Shown here: piece after piece, positions 23,590 through 34,274 of the stretch
Position numbering within the stretch: the first letter of the stretch is position 1
Layout: each line of letters opens with the position of its first letter
DNA from: Aselliscus stoliczkanus
Taxonomy: Eukaryota > Chordata > Mammalia > Chiroptera > Hipposideridae
DNA: 64,000 bases
Assembly: GCA_033961575.1 (NCBI GenBank)
Contig: CM066735.1
Span: 31,639,501-31,703,500, forward strand
Direction: 5' to 3'
Notes under the pieces: generated by a model
What the model saw: the letters and a program-made list of their open reading frames with translations, nothing else
The model's database searches: none
What the model was told of the DNA's origin: nothing
Made by a program: the position numbers and the translations under genes

Positions 23590-23935
23590 CTTGTCCCAAC
23601 TCATACTTTTCCTTATTTCTAGATGAATATTTCTATTATTTTAAACTTGCTGAAATTCTACTCAGTTCTTGAAGTTGACATTAGAAACCTCTTCCCTTCA
23701 GGGAATTTTCTGATCCCTTCACTTGAGTTTGATCTTTCCCTCATTTCAATTATGGCAGTGTTTGTACACGTTAATTGTACTCATCATATTCTCATGAGCC
23801 ATTATCTGTATTCTATTAGTCTACCACTATGCTGCCCTCTCCTTGAAGACAAAGAAGTTGTATATTATGCTTTTTTTGTAACAGTCACAATGTCTTGCAC
23901 ATAATAGGCATTCAAAACATGTCAATTTTAATTCA
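23590..23935 (+). repeat. L2 LINE 3' end, sense
   Basis: The plus strand carries L2 3' phrases in order: a ...CTTCAGGGAATTTTCTGATCCC region, 'CATATTCTCATGAGCC', 'CTCCTTGAAGACAAAGAAG', then 'GTCTTGCACATAATAGGCATTCAA'. It ends in the usual short repeat-like tail. The L2 probably began further left and was split by the L1 insertion at 23010-23431. Confidence 0.8.
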
Positions 23936-24236
23936 TTTGCACTGAAACCTGTTCCCTACTTCTGAATAGATTTGACTGGACCTGTGAAACTTCTCTAATT
24001 TGATGACCTCTAACTATATATTCTTTAAATAATTACCATATGTCCATATGGGAAAATCATAATTATGATCACAAATATAAAATTTCATGTATAGATTTTA
24101 TAGAAAAAATGTTTCCATCTACTGAGTAATAGGCCACTTGTGTTTTTTAGAGAAATTATGAAGGCTTAATATCATTAAACATGCCTACCATATCATTGTA
24201 TCCATCATTTAAATTAGGATCAATAGAAATAGAAAA

Positions 24237-24455
24237 ATGGTGTTAAGTGTATGATCACTGGAGTTTTACAACCTGGGCTTAAACCCCAGGTTATCCACTA
24301 GCTGTATTAGCTTGGGTAGGTTCCTTAACTTGACTGTGTCTAAGTTTGTTTCTCTGTTAAATGAATACACAATAGGACATACCTAATGAACTGTTATAAG
24401 AATTTAATGAGTTGATATTCATAATATTGGCAAAGAGGTAAGCCTTGTAAAAATC
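24237..24455 (+). repeat. MIR SINE, sense
   Basis: Matches the MIR layout: an ATCACTGGAGTTTTACAACC region, CCTGGGCTTAAACCCCAG (the tRNA-like B box), the core 'CACTAGCTGTATTAGCTTGGGTAGG', 'TTCCTTAACTTGACTGTGTC', 'TTAAATGAATACACAATAGG' and 'AAGAATTTAATGAGTTGATA'. Near full length and well preserved for its age. Confidence 0.88.
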
Positions 24456-24749
24456 TTAAAATAAATAAGAATATACTACTTTCATTTTCCACTTAGGCAT
24501 GGTTAATTTTCTTTTACTTGTTCAAAAATTACAGAAGTTTAAGTGGCATTTTGTTTATAATATATTTTTATCTTTGCTATGATCACAAAAGTGAAGTGAT
24601 CTAATGGCATTTTGAAATGCTTCCAAGGTAGTTATCCAACATAAAAATAAAAAGATTTTAATCAATTAAACATTGATTTTTTTTTTCATTTTTATGACAT
24701 TTCAGTTCTTGAGATTCTTACAAGATGTTTCCAAACTTTTGTCAGGTTT

Positions 24750-25055
24750 ATCTTTATTGTTGCTGTAATTAACAGGTCTCCTTGCCTTTCATTTATTTTC
24801 TATTCAATCACTTCTGTTCATCAACATCCTATTAGTCTTCCTAAACTGATTTTTAAAATAATTTTATTCCTGTGGCCATCAGTTGCTCTCAGGGAAAGTT
24901 CAACCATTACAGCCTCATGTTCCATTTATATTTTGAGTTCTTTTAGCCTTTCCTCTCAAACCATTCATTTCAGTCAAATTAGTCTAGACAAACTTCAGAG
25001 GCTTTAATCATGTTATTTTCTTACCGTCTCTGAGTTTTGTTCATCTTGCATGCCT
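24750..25055 (+). repeat. L2 LINE fragment, sense
   Basis: Contains the order of an L2 3' UTR: ACAGGTCTCCTTGCCTTTCA, 'TTCCTAAACTGATTTTTAAA', 'AGGGAAAGTTCAACCATTACAGCCTCATG' and 'TCTGAGTTTTGTTCATC'. It appears to continue at 25275 beyond an inserted MIR. Confidence 0.65.
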
Positions 25056-25079
25056 GCAAGATGACATATATACTTTCCA

Positions 25080-25272
25080 GCACTGTATAATGAAAAGTAC
25101 ATGGGCTTAGAGGTCAATACCTGGATCTAGCTATGGGCTGTGCAAATAGGTCGCTGTGTGAACCATGGCTATTTATTTATATCATCTGGGCCTCAGTTAA
25201 AGGCCTTTGGGGAGGATTAAGTTATATGAAGTGTGTAGGGTGTCAAGCACATAGTACATGTCAGTGAATAAT
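25080..25272 (+). repeat. MIR SINE, sense, within L2
   Basis: MIR-like: a GTACATGGGCTTAGAGGTC start, 'CTGGATCTAGCTATGGGC', 'GTCGCTGTGTGAACC', 'TCTGGGCCTCAGTT' and 'AGCACATAGTACATGTCAGTGAA'. Diverged but in the expected order. Confidence 0.7.
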
Positions 25273-25274
25273 GT

Positions 25275-25414
25275 TCCCTTCCTTCTCAGCCCATCCAAAT
25301 CTACAAGTCCTAGCTCCACCTCCATCTCTGTTGAAGGAACTTCTCTGCATTCTGGGCACCGATTTTATTTCTCTTTTAAACTTGTATTTATTACACTCAT
25401 TCTACACTTACAAC
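25275..25414 (+). repeat. L2 3' end fragment, sense
   Basis: 'CAGCCCATCCAAATCTACAAG' and 'AGCTCCACCTCCATCTCTG' followed by 'ATTTATTACACTCATTCTACAC' match the terminal part of L2. This looks like the continuation of 24750-25055, cut off by the L1 5' end on its right. Confidence 0.6.
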
Positions 25415-26940
25415 TTCTTAAAGTAAGTATTTTGAATTCTTTTTCAGATAATTCCCAGATCCCATTTCTTGGGTGTCAGTTACTAGAAAATTATGTTCCT
25501 TCGATGGCGTCATGTGTTTTTTGTTTGTTTGTTTGCTTTTATGTGTCTGTGATCACTTTGTGTTGATGTCTGCACATTAGAGAAACCAGTCATGTCTTCC
25601 AGTCTTTCAGACTTTGTTGGGGAAACACTTTCACTTGAGGGTGGTTGTGAGGGAGCTGGCTAGGTGGGGTGCTCCATCTCTGATTCCTGATTCACGATAG
25701 CATGGTGGTATCTGTGCAGGTCTGTCAGCGATTCAGGGCCAGCGAAAACTGTGGCGATCTTTTGTGGACAGCAACGCTGAGTTCCTGTGTGTGGCAGTAG
25801 GAGCTGGTGCTGTTGGAATCCACAGAGGCAAAGGCTGCTGGAATCCTTCTCCTTTCTTTTCTTTTCTGTTTTTTTTACATAGGTGGACGTTCTAGCTGAT
25901 GGGATCCCTGTTGGTACCAGGGCTGGTATGCTGGCACTCAGAGTTGCAGCACAACCTGGGTCCTAGGATCAGGCACATACAGAATGACCACAGCACAAGG
26001 TGCCTGGGGCATAGGGACACTGACGGTGGCTGTGGCACCAAAGTTTGAGGTGAAGGCATGTGCAGACCTTTCATGGAACTGAAGTCTGGTTCTCTCGGGG
26101 TGATTCAGGGACAGAGGGGCTGGGGGAAGCAGCAGTGACACAGCCCCTAGAAGGACAGTGTGCAGCGGGGGCTTGGATCTAGGAGGCAAGGTGCAGTGGC
26201 AGCGCATTCTAGGGATGGTGGTTCTAAGTCCACACCCCAGACCCAGGGAGCAGTCACAGACCAGCTGCCGCTCACCCCAGGGATGACAAGTCAAAGCTGT
26301 GACTTGATGACCCTGGGTGGGACACATACGTGAAGCAGCATGACCCTGGTTGTGGAGGGTCAAAGCTCCAATTTAGGACTCCAAGGTGAGGTGCAGAGCA
26401 GTGGCAGCTCAGTCCTGGTAATGACAAGTCAGAACCAATGTGTACTTTGACCTGGTGGTGGGACACAGAGCAGTGACAGCTCTGGCTCCTAAGATGGCAA
26501 GGTGCCGTGATGTCCCAATTCTTGATAGGAGGGAAGAGCAGTGACTGGGGTCCCTGGGGCTAGGTCTCATTTCAGCAACATCTCCAGCTGCGGGGATTCC
26601 AGGTAGAAGATGTGGGAGTGGCTGTGAATATCCATGGTGGTGAGCCTTGCTGGGATACTCCAGCTCTCTTTTTCCCAGTGGAGTGAAATCCCTCCAGGAG
26701 GATCCCTCCTGGTTCCATGCTGCTTTGGACACTGGGGGATAGGATGATGCAGATGACGTGCTCCTTTGCTTTTTTATGTGGTCATCTTCAGGTTTTGAGC
26801 CCCACAGTGTTTCTTTGCTGCAGCCCGGGCTTTCCCAGAGCCATCTTCATTGGTTTGAGGTTGTTTTATTGTTTTTGTGTGGGAGATGAGCATTGGTACC
26901 TTCTAACCCTCCATCTTGCTGAAGTCACCTTAGCTTGTCT

Positions 26941-26945
<5 letters not shown>
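25415..26945 (-). mobile_element. L1 LINE 5' end (5' UTR into ORF1 leader), antisense
   Basis: The minus strand starts near 26915 with AAGATGGAGGGTTAGAAGGT, runs through a GC-rich 5' UTR and ends with the ORF1 leader (ACATGACGCCATCG, CCCAAGAAATGGGATCTGGG, AAGAATTCAAAATACTTACT) near 25415. It is colinear with the sense copy at 6735-8430. As in that copy, nothing of ORF1 beyond the leader or of ORF2 is attached, so both are severely 3'-deleted. The open frames within are remnants of no function. Confidence 0.78.

Positions 26946-26973
<28 letters not shown>
26942..26973. repeat. (CA)n microsatellite
   Basis: A pure CA run of about 30 bp at the outer edge of the antisense L1 5' end. Confidence 0.95.
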
Positions 26974-26974
<1 letters not shown>

Positions 26975-26979
<5 letters not shown>

Positions 26980-27425
26980 TGAAATTTTTTATTGTGTTTA
27001 CACAGAATCTATAGATAATTTGGGGAGAATTGACATTTATTTCAACACTAAGTCTACCTACATACGTTTCATTATATATTTTAAGATATTCTTCAATTTC
27101 TTTAAATAAAGTAGCAATTTTATTTGTATATATGATTACATATGTATATATGAATGCATATCTGTTAGATTCACTTCTAGAAGTTTCTCTGATTCTCTTT
27201 TAAGAACTTAGTGGTAATGTAAAAAAATACATTGTAGTTCAATTGTTTTATAGTTTTGGATCTTTGTATATTGATATTGTGTTTACCCAAATTAGTGCTC
27301 TGTGAATAGTTACTTTACGTTTTTTTCAGTTTTCATTCTTATTTCTGTAAGCTCTTCTTCCTTTGTAGATGTTTTTGTTTTCTTGATGTTCTTTTTAGGA
27401 TGATAGATTATGAAATCTACTATTC
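26975..27425 (-). repeat. Old L1 ORF2 fragment, antisense
   Basis: The plus strand carries antisense ORF2 phrases: 'AATCTATAGATAATTTGGGGAGAATTGACA', 'TATTCTTCAATTTCTTTAAATAAAGT', and 'TCTTCTTCCTTTGTAGATG'. It lies on the wrong side of the antisense 5' end (ORF2 should be at lower coordinates), so the two pieces are separate insertions or were rearranged. Confidence 0.72.
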
Positions 27426-27429
27426 TCAT

Positions 27430-28230
27430 TATACAGTTAGGTTTCAGAATTCTCTAAAACCGCTGCTGTTAGACAATTCCTTAGGTAAGCAGCTTCTGTG
27501 ACAGTCATCACCAACAGGCATGACAATGATGCAGTAAGCCACCTGTATGTGTTGTGGCAAGGTCATGCTAGATAACCTTCGTGTTTTCTTTTCCCATCAG
27601 GCTGTAGCAACTGCTTATTTAGATAACAGTGACTAGTAGTAAGAATACCTAGCACATTTCTTTTTAAATATTAATACCAGGCAGTGAATACCTTAATAAT
27701 AATATATAAATAAATAATGATGAATGCTATGGGAAATGCAGTTTCATAGACATGAAGGTTATCTGTTTAGTACCTGTCTCTTTCTAAAGCTATCATCCAT
27801 AATGATAACAGGGAGTGAAAATACAAAGTCAGATAACATAGGAGAACACAGAGGAAAATCAATTAAAGAATTTAAAATACAGGCTCTCTTTTCCCCTAAT
27901 CCTTGTGGACACAAATCTGAATGAACATTTTGGTGAATAAAACCAGCACATTCAATTCTTCCCGTCAGTCAGGAAAACATGTCTTTTGTTTTGTGGTTGT
28001 TGTTTAATACTGAGTACCCACTATGAAGAAAACAATGGTTCAAAGGATAATTGACTCATACTAATCTCGCCATATGCTCATGAAGAATATAGTGATAATT
28101 TATAGCGGGAGGGGTGTGAATCTCTCACCCTTTTAATAAACATTGGTTTAAACTGGGAATACATTTAAGACTGTTTGGGCTGAGGAAAGATCAAATGCTA
28201 TGGAACAAAATTTACCTATTTATTCTTTGG
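27430..28230. other. Intergenic DNA, nothing recognised
   Basis: Mixed to AT-rich sequence. 27460-27640 is less AT-biased, with no repeat phrase that I recognise. Confidence 0.5.
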
Positions 28231-28234
28231 TTTT

Positions 28235-28390
28235 ATTTTTATTGTTCTAAATATTTATTAAGTATCTACTTTATGTGAGAAGAAGGAAAAGAAAAGAAGG
28301 GGAAGGAAAGGATATGTGTTTCTTGTCTCCTGGAGTTCTCATGTAGTGGGGATTAAAGATATTTATTTATAAATTGTGAGTTGATGTTGA
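28235..28390 (-). repeat. L2 3' end, antisense (weak)
   Basis: 'ATATTTATTAAGTATCTACTTTATGTG' is a recognisable reversed L2 3' tail, followed by an AG-rich run and 'TCCTGGAGTTCTCATGTAGTGG'. Diverged, with approximate limits. Confidence 0.5.
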
Positions 28391-30540
28391 AATCAAATAT
28401 TATCATTCTAAAATAAGCTATGGGTTAATAACAGTGAGTATATAATGAGGGTCTGACAGCAAATTTCTGTGGGTAAGAGGTAAAAGAATACACTTAACTG
28501 GTATAAGAGAAATCTGGAACCTTTTCATGTTAATGAGGATTCAATGAAAAGATTCATTTCTGATATTCTGGAACCAACACTATTGAACACTGGCTTTGCA
28601 AAATTTTGAGTTGTTTTAGAAAACATACCAAGAGTGAGTGGATAACTGAGGCATGTATCTCTTTCACAAAACTTTTCAGTGGAAGAGCATTCAAAGCCTG
28701 AGCAAAGTAAATATGACTGTAGATCCATGTAGGCTTCTAGAGTGTTCAGCGATCCTCAGAGAGTCCCATCTATAAAATATTTACATTTGCCATATTTCTT
28801 GTTAAGCATAATTGTGAAGCTAGGTTCTGGGAGATAATATACATTTGTTTTTGAAGAGAATAATATTCTAATACTAGATACATAGAAAAAAATCGAAATT
28901 GTGAATTTTAAGGATTTTTTTTTCTGTTCTATTTCTTCTTTTAAGTGAAACAATTAAGGATAATTAAGGTTACAGTATTATTTTTCCCCTTCATGCCACT
29001 GCGTAGCTGTAGCATTATCTCATTAGTTCATGAAATTTTTCTATCAAACTTTACTGAACCCTCTCTTAAATGTAGTTGGGAAACTACATTTTCTAAATAT
29101 TTCAGATTAATACTGATAAAATTCAACAATATCTGAATAATTTTCATGTTTTACTTGAAGTTAACAGAAGATAATATTTCAATCAGAGATGATTTCAAGA
29201 CTTGCTAAGTGATGGTTCTGTAATTCCTTTCTACTTATTAATTGCTTATAATCCCAAGAAGATTTTTTTTAAACTTCTTGATTCTTATTTTTAAGATCAC
29301 TTTATATAATTATTATATACTATATGTATATATACACACTAGATATAGTATATATAGTATTATGGGAGGCTCAAAGAGAAGAAAATGGGAGCCAGCAGGA
29401 GGCTGTAGATAGTACATTGTCAATACAGAACTGTAGGCAGTTTCTGAAGGAAATAAAAAATAAATCAAGAATTTACCCTTAATCGAGTGGCATTTATTCT
29501 GCTTGATAAATGTTTATTTTGACCAGCAAGTACACAGAACAATTAACAATGCACTTAAAACCATAATAAAACATTCTGTGCCACATACAACCTAAATAAA
29601 ATGATTTCTAATTTTAGCATTGGGGTCGATCTACTCACATTTACATTTTTTAAATTTTATGATGTAGAAAATAAATTCTAGCTGCTAATTGTGAGATACA
29701 TGATAAGGAAAATTGCTACATTGATTGCCTTGCCTTTTCTTAAATTAATATGTAAAGTACTTTGTTAAGCTATGGTTCTCAACTGTTAAATATGCCATTT
29801 ATTTTTAACACATCAGCTTAGTCTTAGAAGTCAAGAGGTTCTATTAAATGCTTTAAAAATTGCTTTGAGGACTCTCTTTTTCTTTTAAAAATTATTTTCC
29901 AAAAACAAGGTTAAATGGATGTTTATTTTAACAGTTTAGATAGTAAACTATACTGTATGATTTAGGTCAGTTCACAGTTTAGAGTTTTCTCTAGAATTTT
30001 GTTGTTTATTTAACATAGTATAACATGTGGGGCGTTAGATCACATATTTATTTTACCATACAATGATGATATCGGGAATCCATTCTTATAGAACTATTGC
30101 TTTGTTATTCATTTGTATATAGTCAACTGTTTCTAATGGTTCAAATAGATTTGAATAAGTTCTCCTAATGCTGTACTAATTTTTAACCATTGTGGGTTTG
30201 TTTTTTCCTTAAAACCTTTTCCATAGACAGCTTATTGGAGAAATAACCTAATACTAAGCAGAAGTTCTGAGTTGCTGTCTTTTTTATCTTTCATGAGAAC
30301 ATAAGGTAAATGTGAAGGAAAATTCAATATTCCTTTAAATAATATGGGTAGAATATAGATTGGATTGTAAGTGGATGTGTTTCAAGCCTTGATATAACAT
30401 TAACCTCTAAACTAGTAGTACCCTAAAACCCATATAAATAATCCTCATAATCAAATATCTATGATGAAAACAATATAATGTCTCTTCATGGCAGTATTAC
30501 CCTCCAATGTACACTTTAAAGATTACATTTTAATTTTTGC
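28391..30540. other. AT-rich intergenic DNA
   Basis: No recognised feature. A TA-rich imperfect palindromic patch lies at 29300-29360 (TATATACTATATGTATATAT and its neighbourhood). Confidence 0.5.
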
Positions 30541-30993
30541 TTTTTTTTAGATTTTTTTTTAAAAATTGGGGAATTGGGGGAGGGGAACAGCATTAGGGAA
30601 CAGAGGAAGGGGTTTTATTCTTTTGTTCTTCAGTCTAGTTGTGGAGTATATTGCTTCACTGGTCCATGTTGGGATCATCATTGTGCTCTTCTCTAGTGAG
30701 GCAGATCGGTCGCCGGCCTCTGGACGGTCACTCACGGTGGCTATTGGCAGCTCACACCGGCTGTCGGCCACTCACACTGGCTGTCAGCCACTCACTGTAG
30801 CCTATGGCAGCCCACTGCAGCAGGGGCTGCAGCTATGTCCCCCTGGGGAATCACAGCAGCCCAGCTCCAAGTGGAGCTGTTGTTCACCATCTTAGCTGTA
30901 GAGGGCAGTGTCACTGCCCCTCATATGTGGGATCCCAACGGAGGCCGCTGGTGTCCCAGGCCAGCTGTTAGCCAACACACCACTTGGCTGGCC
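30541..30993 (-). mobile_element. tRNA-headed SINE, long form, antisense
   Basis: Antisense long form with the same body as the other four long copies. The plus strand runs from a T/A-rich tail through AATTGGGGGAGGGGAACAGC, a 'TTCTTCAGTCTAGTTGTGGAG' segment and two copies of a GGCTGTCRGCCACTCACNNT unit to a head ending TTGGCTGGCCC. The TSD is hard to place: ATTTTAATTTTTGC on the left and ATTTTTTAATTTGC near 31004-31017 on the right are candidates. Confidence 0.88.
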
Positions 30994-31017
30994 CTACTTT
31001 TTCATTTTTTAATTTGC

Positions 31018-32084
31018 ATGTTTCTAGCATTTGAATGTTCTACATATAAAGAACCCAACAAATAATGTTAATTAGACATTGTAAACATTTTCTGTGCTCT
31101 TCAACTACTATGCTTAATAGCTCTATCAACCCTTTCTCTCAAATTTGTTGTTATTTCTATTAAATTCATATTTTCATTCTGGGTAGTGAATCATTTAAAA
31201 ACAAACGTCATAAGAAAATTATACACATGTGCATTTTAAACAAGATAGTTCTACCATATCAAGAAAGCTGGGTAGATGATGTGTATGACAAAGCGAGACA
31301 GCCGAACTGTTCTGCCTGCAGTGAGACAAATGAGACAAATGACAGTATTGCCGATGAGCATTGGAGGTGGTGGTGACCTGTGTCAGTCCTTCCTCTGCTT
31401 CCATTCAATAAAAACGTGTTTGATTGAAGGATTTTTCTCAGGTTGCCTTAGCAGTTACTTCACTAATGATCCCAATTTCAACCAGTGACCCAGAAATGAA
31501 GCACTACATTTCACAAAACTCTTCGAGTACACTATAAACAAGACTTACAGAAAGTCATGTCCTTGAAAACATGAAATCCAGCATGCTGGTATGTGCCTTA
31601 TACTCAAAATCAGGAATAAAATGTTTCATGGGCCACAGAAGGAGGCTAGGTCTCACTTTTAAAAGAAACACAAATCTTTTCTCCCCATAAGTAAAACATA
31701 AAAAAAATCTGAAATGTGAAGTTACTGTGGTACAAGATTGACCATATAATTCCTTTCATAAACTGGTGGTGCCATTTCAATATTATTTATAGCTCTGGGG
31801 AGACTGCATGACTTTTGAAAGGTGTTGATTTGAGAAGTCCTAGATAATCCAGATTTGTTCACACACAGAAGAGTATTAAATCTCTTTTAGCACTAGGTGA
31901 TCATTTAACTGATATTTTTTAATCTGAATTATAATTATGCTGGCCTATTTCTTAAGACAAACTTAAAGGTGTATATCTTGAAATGTTCTGCTTTATTATT
32001 CTCATAGAGAAGTAGAAATTTAAAACCTAACAAATATTCAATTTAAATATAGTATAAATATATAGGATTTTGATATTATTTAGT
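31018..32084. other. Intergenic DNA, nothing recognised
   Basis: A patch near 31260-31420 is GC-richer with overlapping frames on both strands (about 60-70 codons). No motif or splice context supports a gene. Confidence 0.5.
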
Positions 32085-32552
32085 TCTGATAATTTTTGTT
32101 TTTGAGAAACGTCTTTTATCATATACGTGATTTGCAAATATTTTCTTGCATCTGTGTTTTTTTCTTCTCATTCTCTTAACAGTATCTTTTAAAGCCCAAT
32201 TTGTCATTTTTTCCGTTTATGGATTGTCTTTTGATATTTTATCTGTAATATTTGCCTGAATAAAAGTCACAAAGATTTATTTCTATACTTTAGAGGTTTT
32301 ATAGTTTTTGGTTTATATTTAGGTCTACAGTACACATTGATTTCATTTATATATGATGTGGTTCATATTGAGGTTCATTTTTTGCATATGGATATCGAGT
32401 TGGTATAGCACCATTTGCTGAGAAACTTCCCTGTATGCATTGAATTGCCTTTGCACCTTTGGTGAAAACAATGGATCATGTTCATGTGAGTCTAATCAAT
32501 CCCAGATGCTCTATTTAGTTTCATTATCTATATATCTATGCTTTTGCCTACA
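32085..32552 (-). repeat. Old L1 ORF2 fragment, antisense
   Basis: Antisense L1 phrases in order: 'TTTGCAAATATTTTCTTGCATCTGTG', 'TAATTTTGCCTGAATAAAAG'-type, 'TTTGGTTTATATTTAGGTCTACAG', 'AGCACCATTTGCTGAGAAACTTCCC' and 'TGAATTGCCTTTGCACCTTTGG'. Diverged, with no usable frame. Confidence 0.85.
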
Positions 32553-32635
32553 CCGGGTATCAGCAAATTGTAACTATAAAAAATCAAGTAGTAAATATTT
32601 TAGACTCTAAAGGCATAATATTTTTCTTTTATTTA
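32553..32635 (+). repeat. hAT-Charlie-type DNA transposon fragment
   Basis: 'GGTATCAGCAAATTGTAACT' then 'GTAGTAAATATTTTAGACTC' matches the terminal sequence of a common old mammalian hAT repeat (GGTCAGCAAACT..AGTAAATATTTTAGGC). Only one end is present. Confidence 0.5.
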
Positions 32636-33101
32636 ATTTTAGTGAATTTAACTTAAATTTACATAACCACATGGGGACACTGTCTGCCATTATATCAGAT
32701 ACTACATATCTATGAAGTGAATGAATGCTACAATTATGTGACAAAGTTTGTCTGACTGAATTAGAAAAATAAGTGATATGACTAAAATATAAAGAAACAA
32801 AATATTTAAAGGAAAAACATGAAAAGAATCATTAAAAACATAAGTTATACTGTGAAAAAACTAAACAAAGCTGATTTAAGTATGTTCGTATAATTAGAAA
32901 AAGTAGATTTAAATGTATGAAACATTACTACAGATAAAGAGGGACTTTACAAAGTTAAGGGTTTCAATCTGCTAAGACAATAAAACAATTTTACTTTTAT
33001 ATACCTTAAATATAAAAAAGGAGAAATTGAGAAAACTAAAATAAAAATTAGATCATTTGCAATCACACTGCAAGATTTTTTAAAACATCTCCCTATATCA
33101 G

Positions 33102-33157
33102 GTTATATATTATAACATATGTTATAATATATAACAAATTGTGTTATAATATATAAC
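33102..33157. repeat. Perfect 34-bp AT-rich palindrome plus a third arm
   Basis: 33102-33135 is a perfect inverted repeat: the left arm GTTATATATTATAACAT is followed immediately, with no spacer, by its exact reverse complement. A third copy of the arm motif GTTATAATATATAAC lies at 33143-33157. The DNA can form a cruciform. A (TA)n-rich patch follows at 33172-33204. Confidence 0.95.
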
Positions 33158-33204
33158 AATACAATAAATATAATTATATATATATATAAATATATATATA
33201 TATA

Positions 33205-33325
33205 GCCAAAAAAGTGTATACAAATTTTAAGAAAGGAAAAATATGTGTTAAAATTGTAATACTCAATATATACCGATAACAAAAGATGACTACAAGTCAG
33301 TGTATACATTTTTTTTGGCACCCCT

Positions 33326-33327
<2 letters not shown>
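33205..33327. mobile_element. Tc1/mariner-like MITE with short TIRs
   Basis: The left end GCCAAAAAAGTGTATAC and right end (minus strand) GCCAAAAAAAATGTATACAC form inverted repeats with one indel. The element sits inside TA-repeat DNA, so the expected TA TSD cannot be proven. The interior is AT-rich and non-coding. The outer right end may extend to CACCCCTGA at 33320-33327. Confidence 0.7.

Positions 33328-33328
<1 letters not shown>

Positions 33329-33373
<45 letters not shown>
33329..33373. repeat. (AT)n microsatellite
   Basis: A pure AT dinucleotide run of about 43 bp between the MITE and the LTR. Confidence 0.96.
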
Positions 33374-33375
<2 letters not shown>

Positions 33376-33377
33376 CT

Positions 33378-33778
33378 TGTATTTGTCAGGGTTTTCTATA
33401 GAAGCAGAACCAAAAGGATGTATATGTATAAAGAGAGAATTATTTTACGAAACTGACTCATATAATTAAGGAGGCTAGCAAGTCCAAAATTTGCAGGGTG
33501 TGTGGACATGCTGGAGACCCAGGGAAGAGCCAGCACTACAGTTTAAGTCTGAAGGTCATCTGCTATCCAAATTCCCTCTTGCTCTGAGATCAATTTTTAG
33601 CTTCAACTGTTTGGATGAGGCCCACCTACATTATGAATGGCAATCTGTTTTACTCAAGGTCCACCAATTTCAATGTTGATCAACCAGAAACATCCTCACA
33701 GAAACATCCAGGATAATGTTTATCCATATATCTGGGCAATACGCCTATCTAAGTTGACACATAAAATTAATCATCACA
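33378..33778 (-). repeat. ERVL-type solo LTR (MLT2-like), antisense
   Basis: Minus strand TGTGATGATTAATTTTATGT...CCTGACAAATACA. Plus-strand phrases include TTGTCAGGGTTTTCTATAGA, GAAGCAGAACCAAAAGGATG, 'TTGGATGAGGCCCACCTACATTATG', 'GAAACATCCTCACAGAAACATCC' and 'TCTGGGCAATACGCC'. TG...CA ends are present. No internal retroviral sequence adjoins either side, so it is a solo LTR. The TSD is not clear. The subfamily name is from memory. Confidence 0.75.
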
Positions 33779-33779
33779 C

Positions 33780-34274
33780 TCCTTTTTTGAAGCATATTGA
33801 TGTAAACTTCTTCAAATATTAAACAAATTGAAATTAAAATTAAAATTTTTCACCAACATAAATGTTTGTATTTGCAAACCACAGAGTAAAAAAAAAAAAT
33901 GACTAAAAGCTATTGCTTTCTTTAAACCCTAATCCTCTGTCACCTTTGTGTCCCCTATTCCTTATAATAGATTTATGAAGACCAATGAGATGCATATTTA
34001 AGCATGGCTGTTGAGTGAGTGGAGTATAATTTGGAGAAGCATATTTAATGGTCATAGTATTTAAGATCATGTTACTGATTTTAATTTTAAATAAGGAAAA
34101 GATTTTTTTACAGCTAGAAAAACTTATGTTTAGCCCAATGTAGTATAATTGAATGTGGTTTGATGACTGCATATCCTGTAATGCTAAAGTTATATTTTCC
34201 AAATTCCTGTCTGCAAAGAATTCAGTCTTTATTTAGCGGTGACTGTGTTCTCCAACCATAATTTACAAGATTTA
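33780..34274. other. AT-rich intergenic DNA
   Basis: No recognised feature. The TA at 34273-34274 is the left target site of the mariner element that follows. Confidence 0.5.

Noticed and set aside
25938..26732. Minus-strand frames of 107 and 141 codons
   Set aside because: They lie in the L1 5' UTR, which is non-coding. The frames differ from those in the other copy at 6735-8430.
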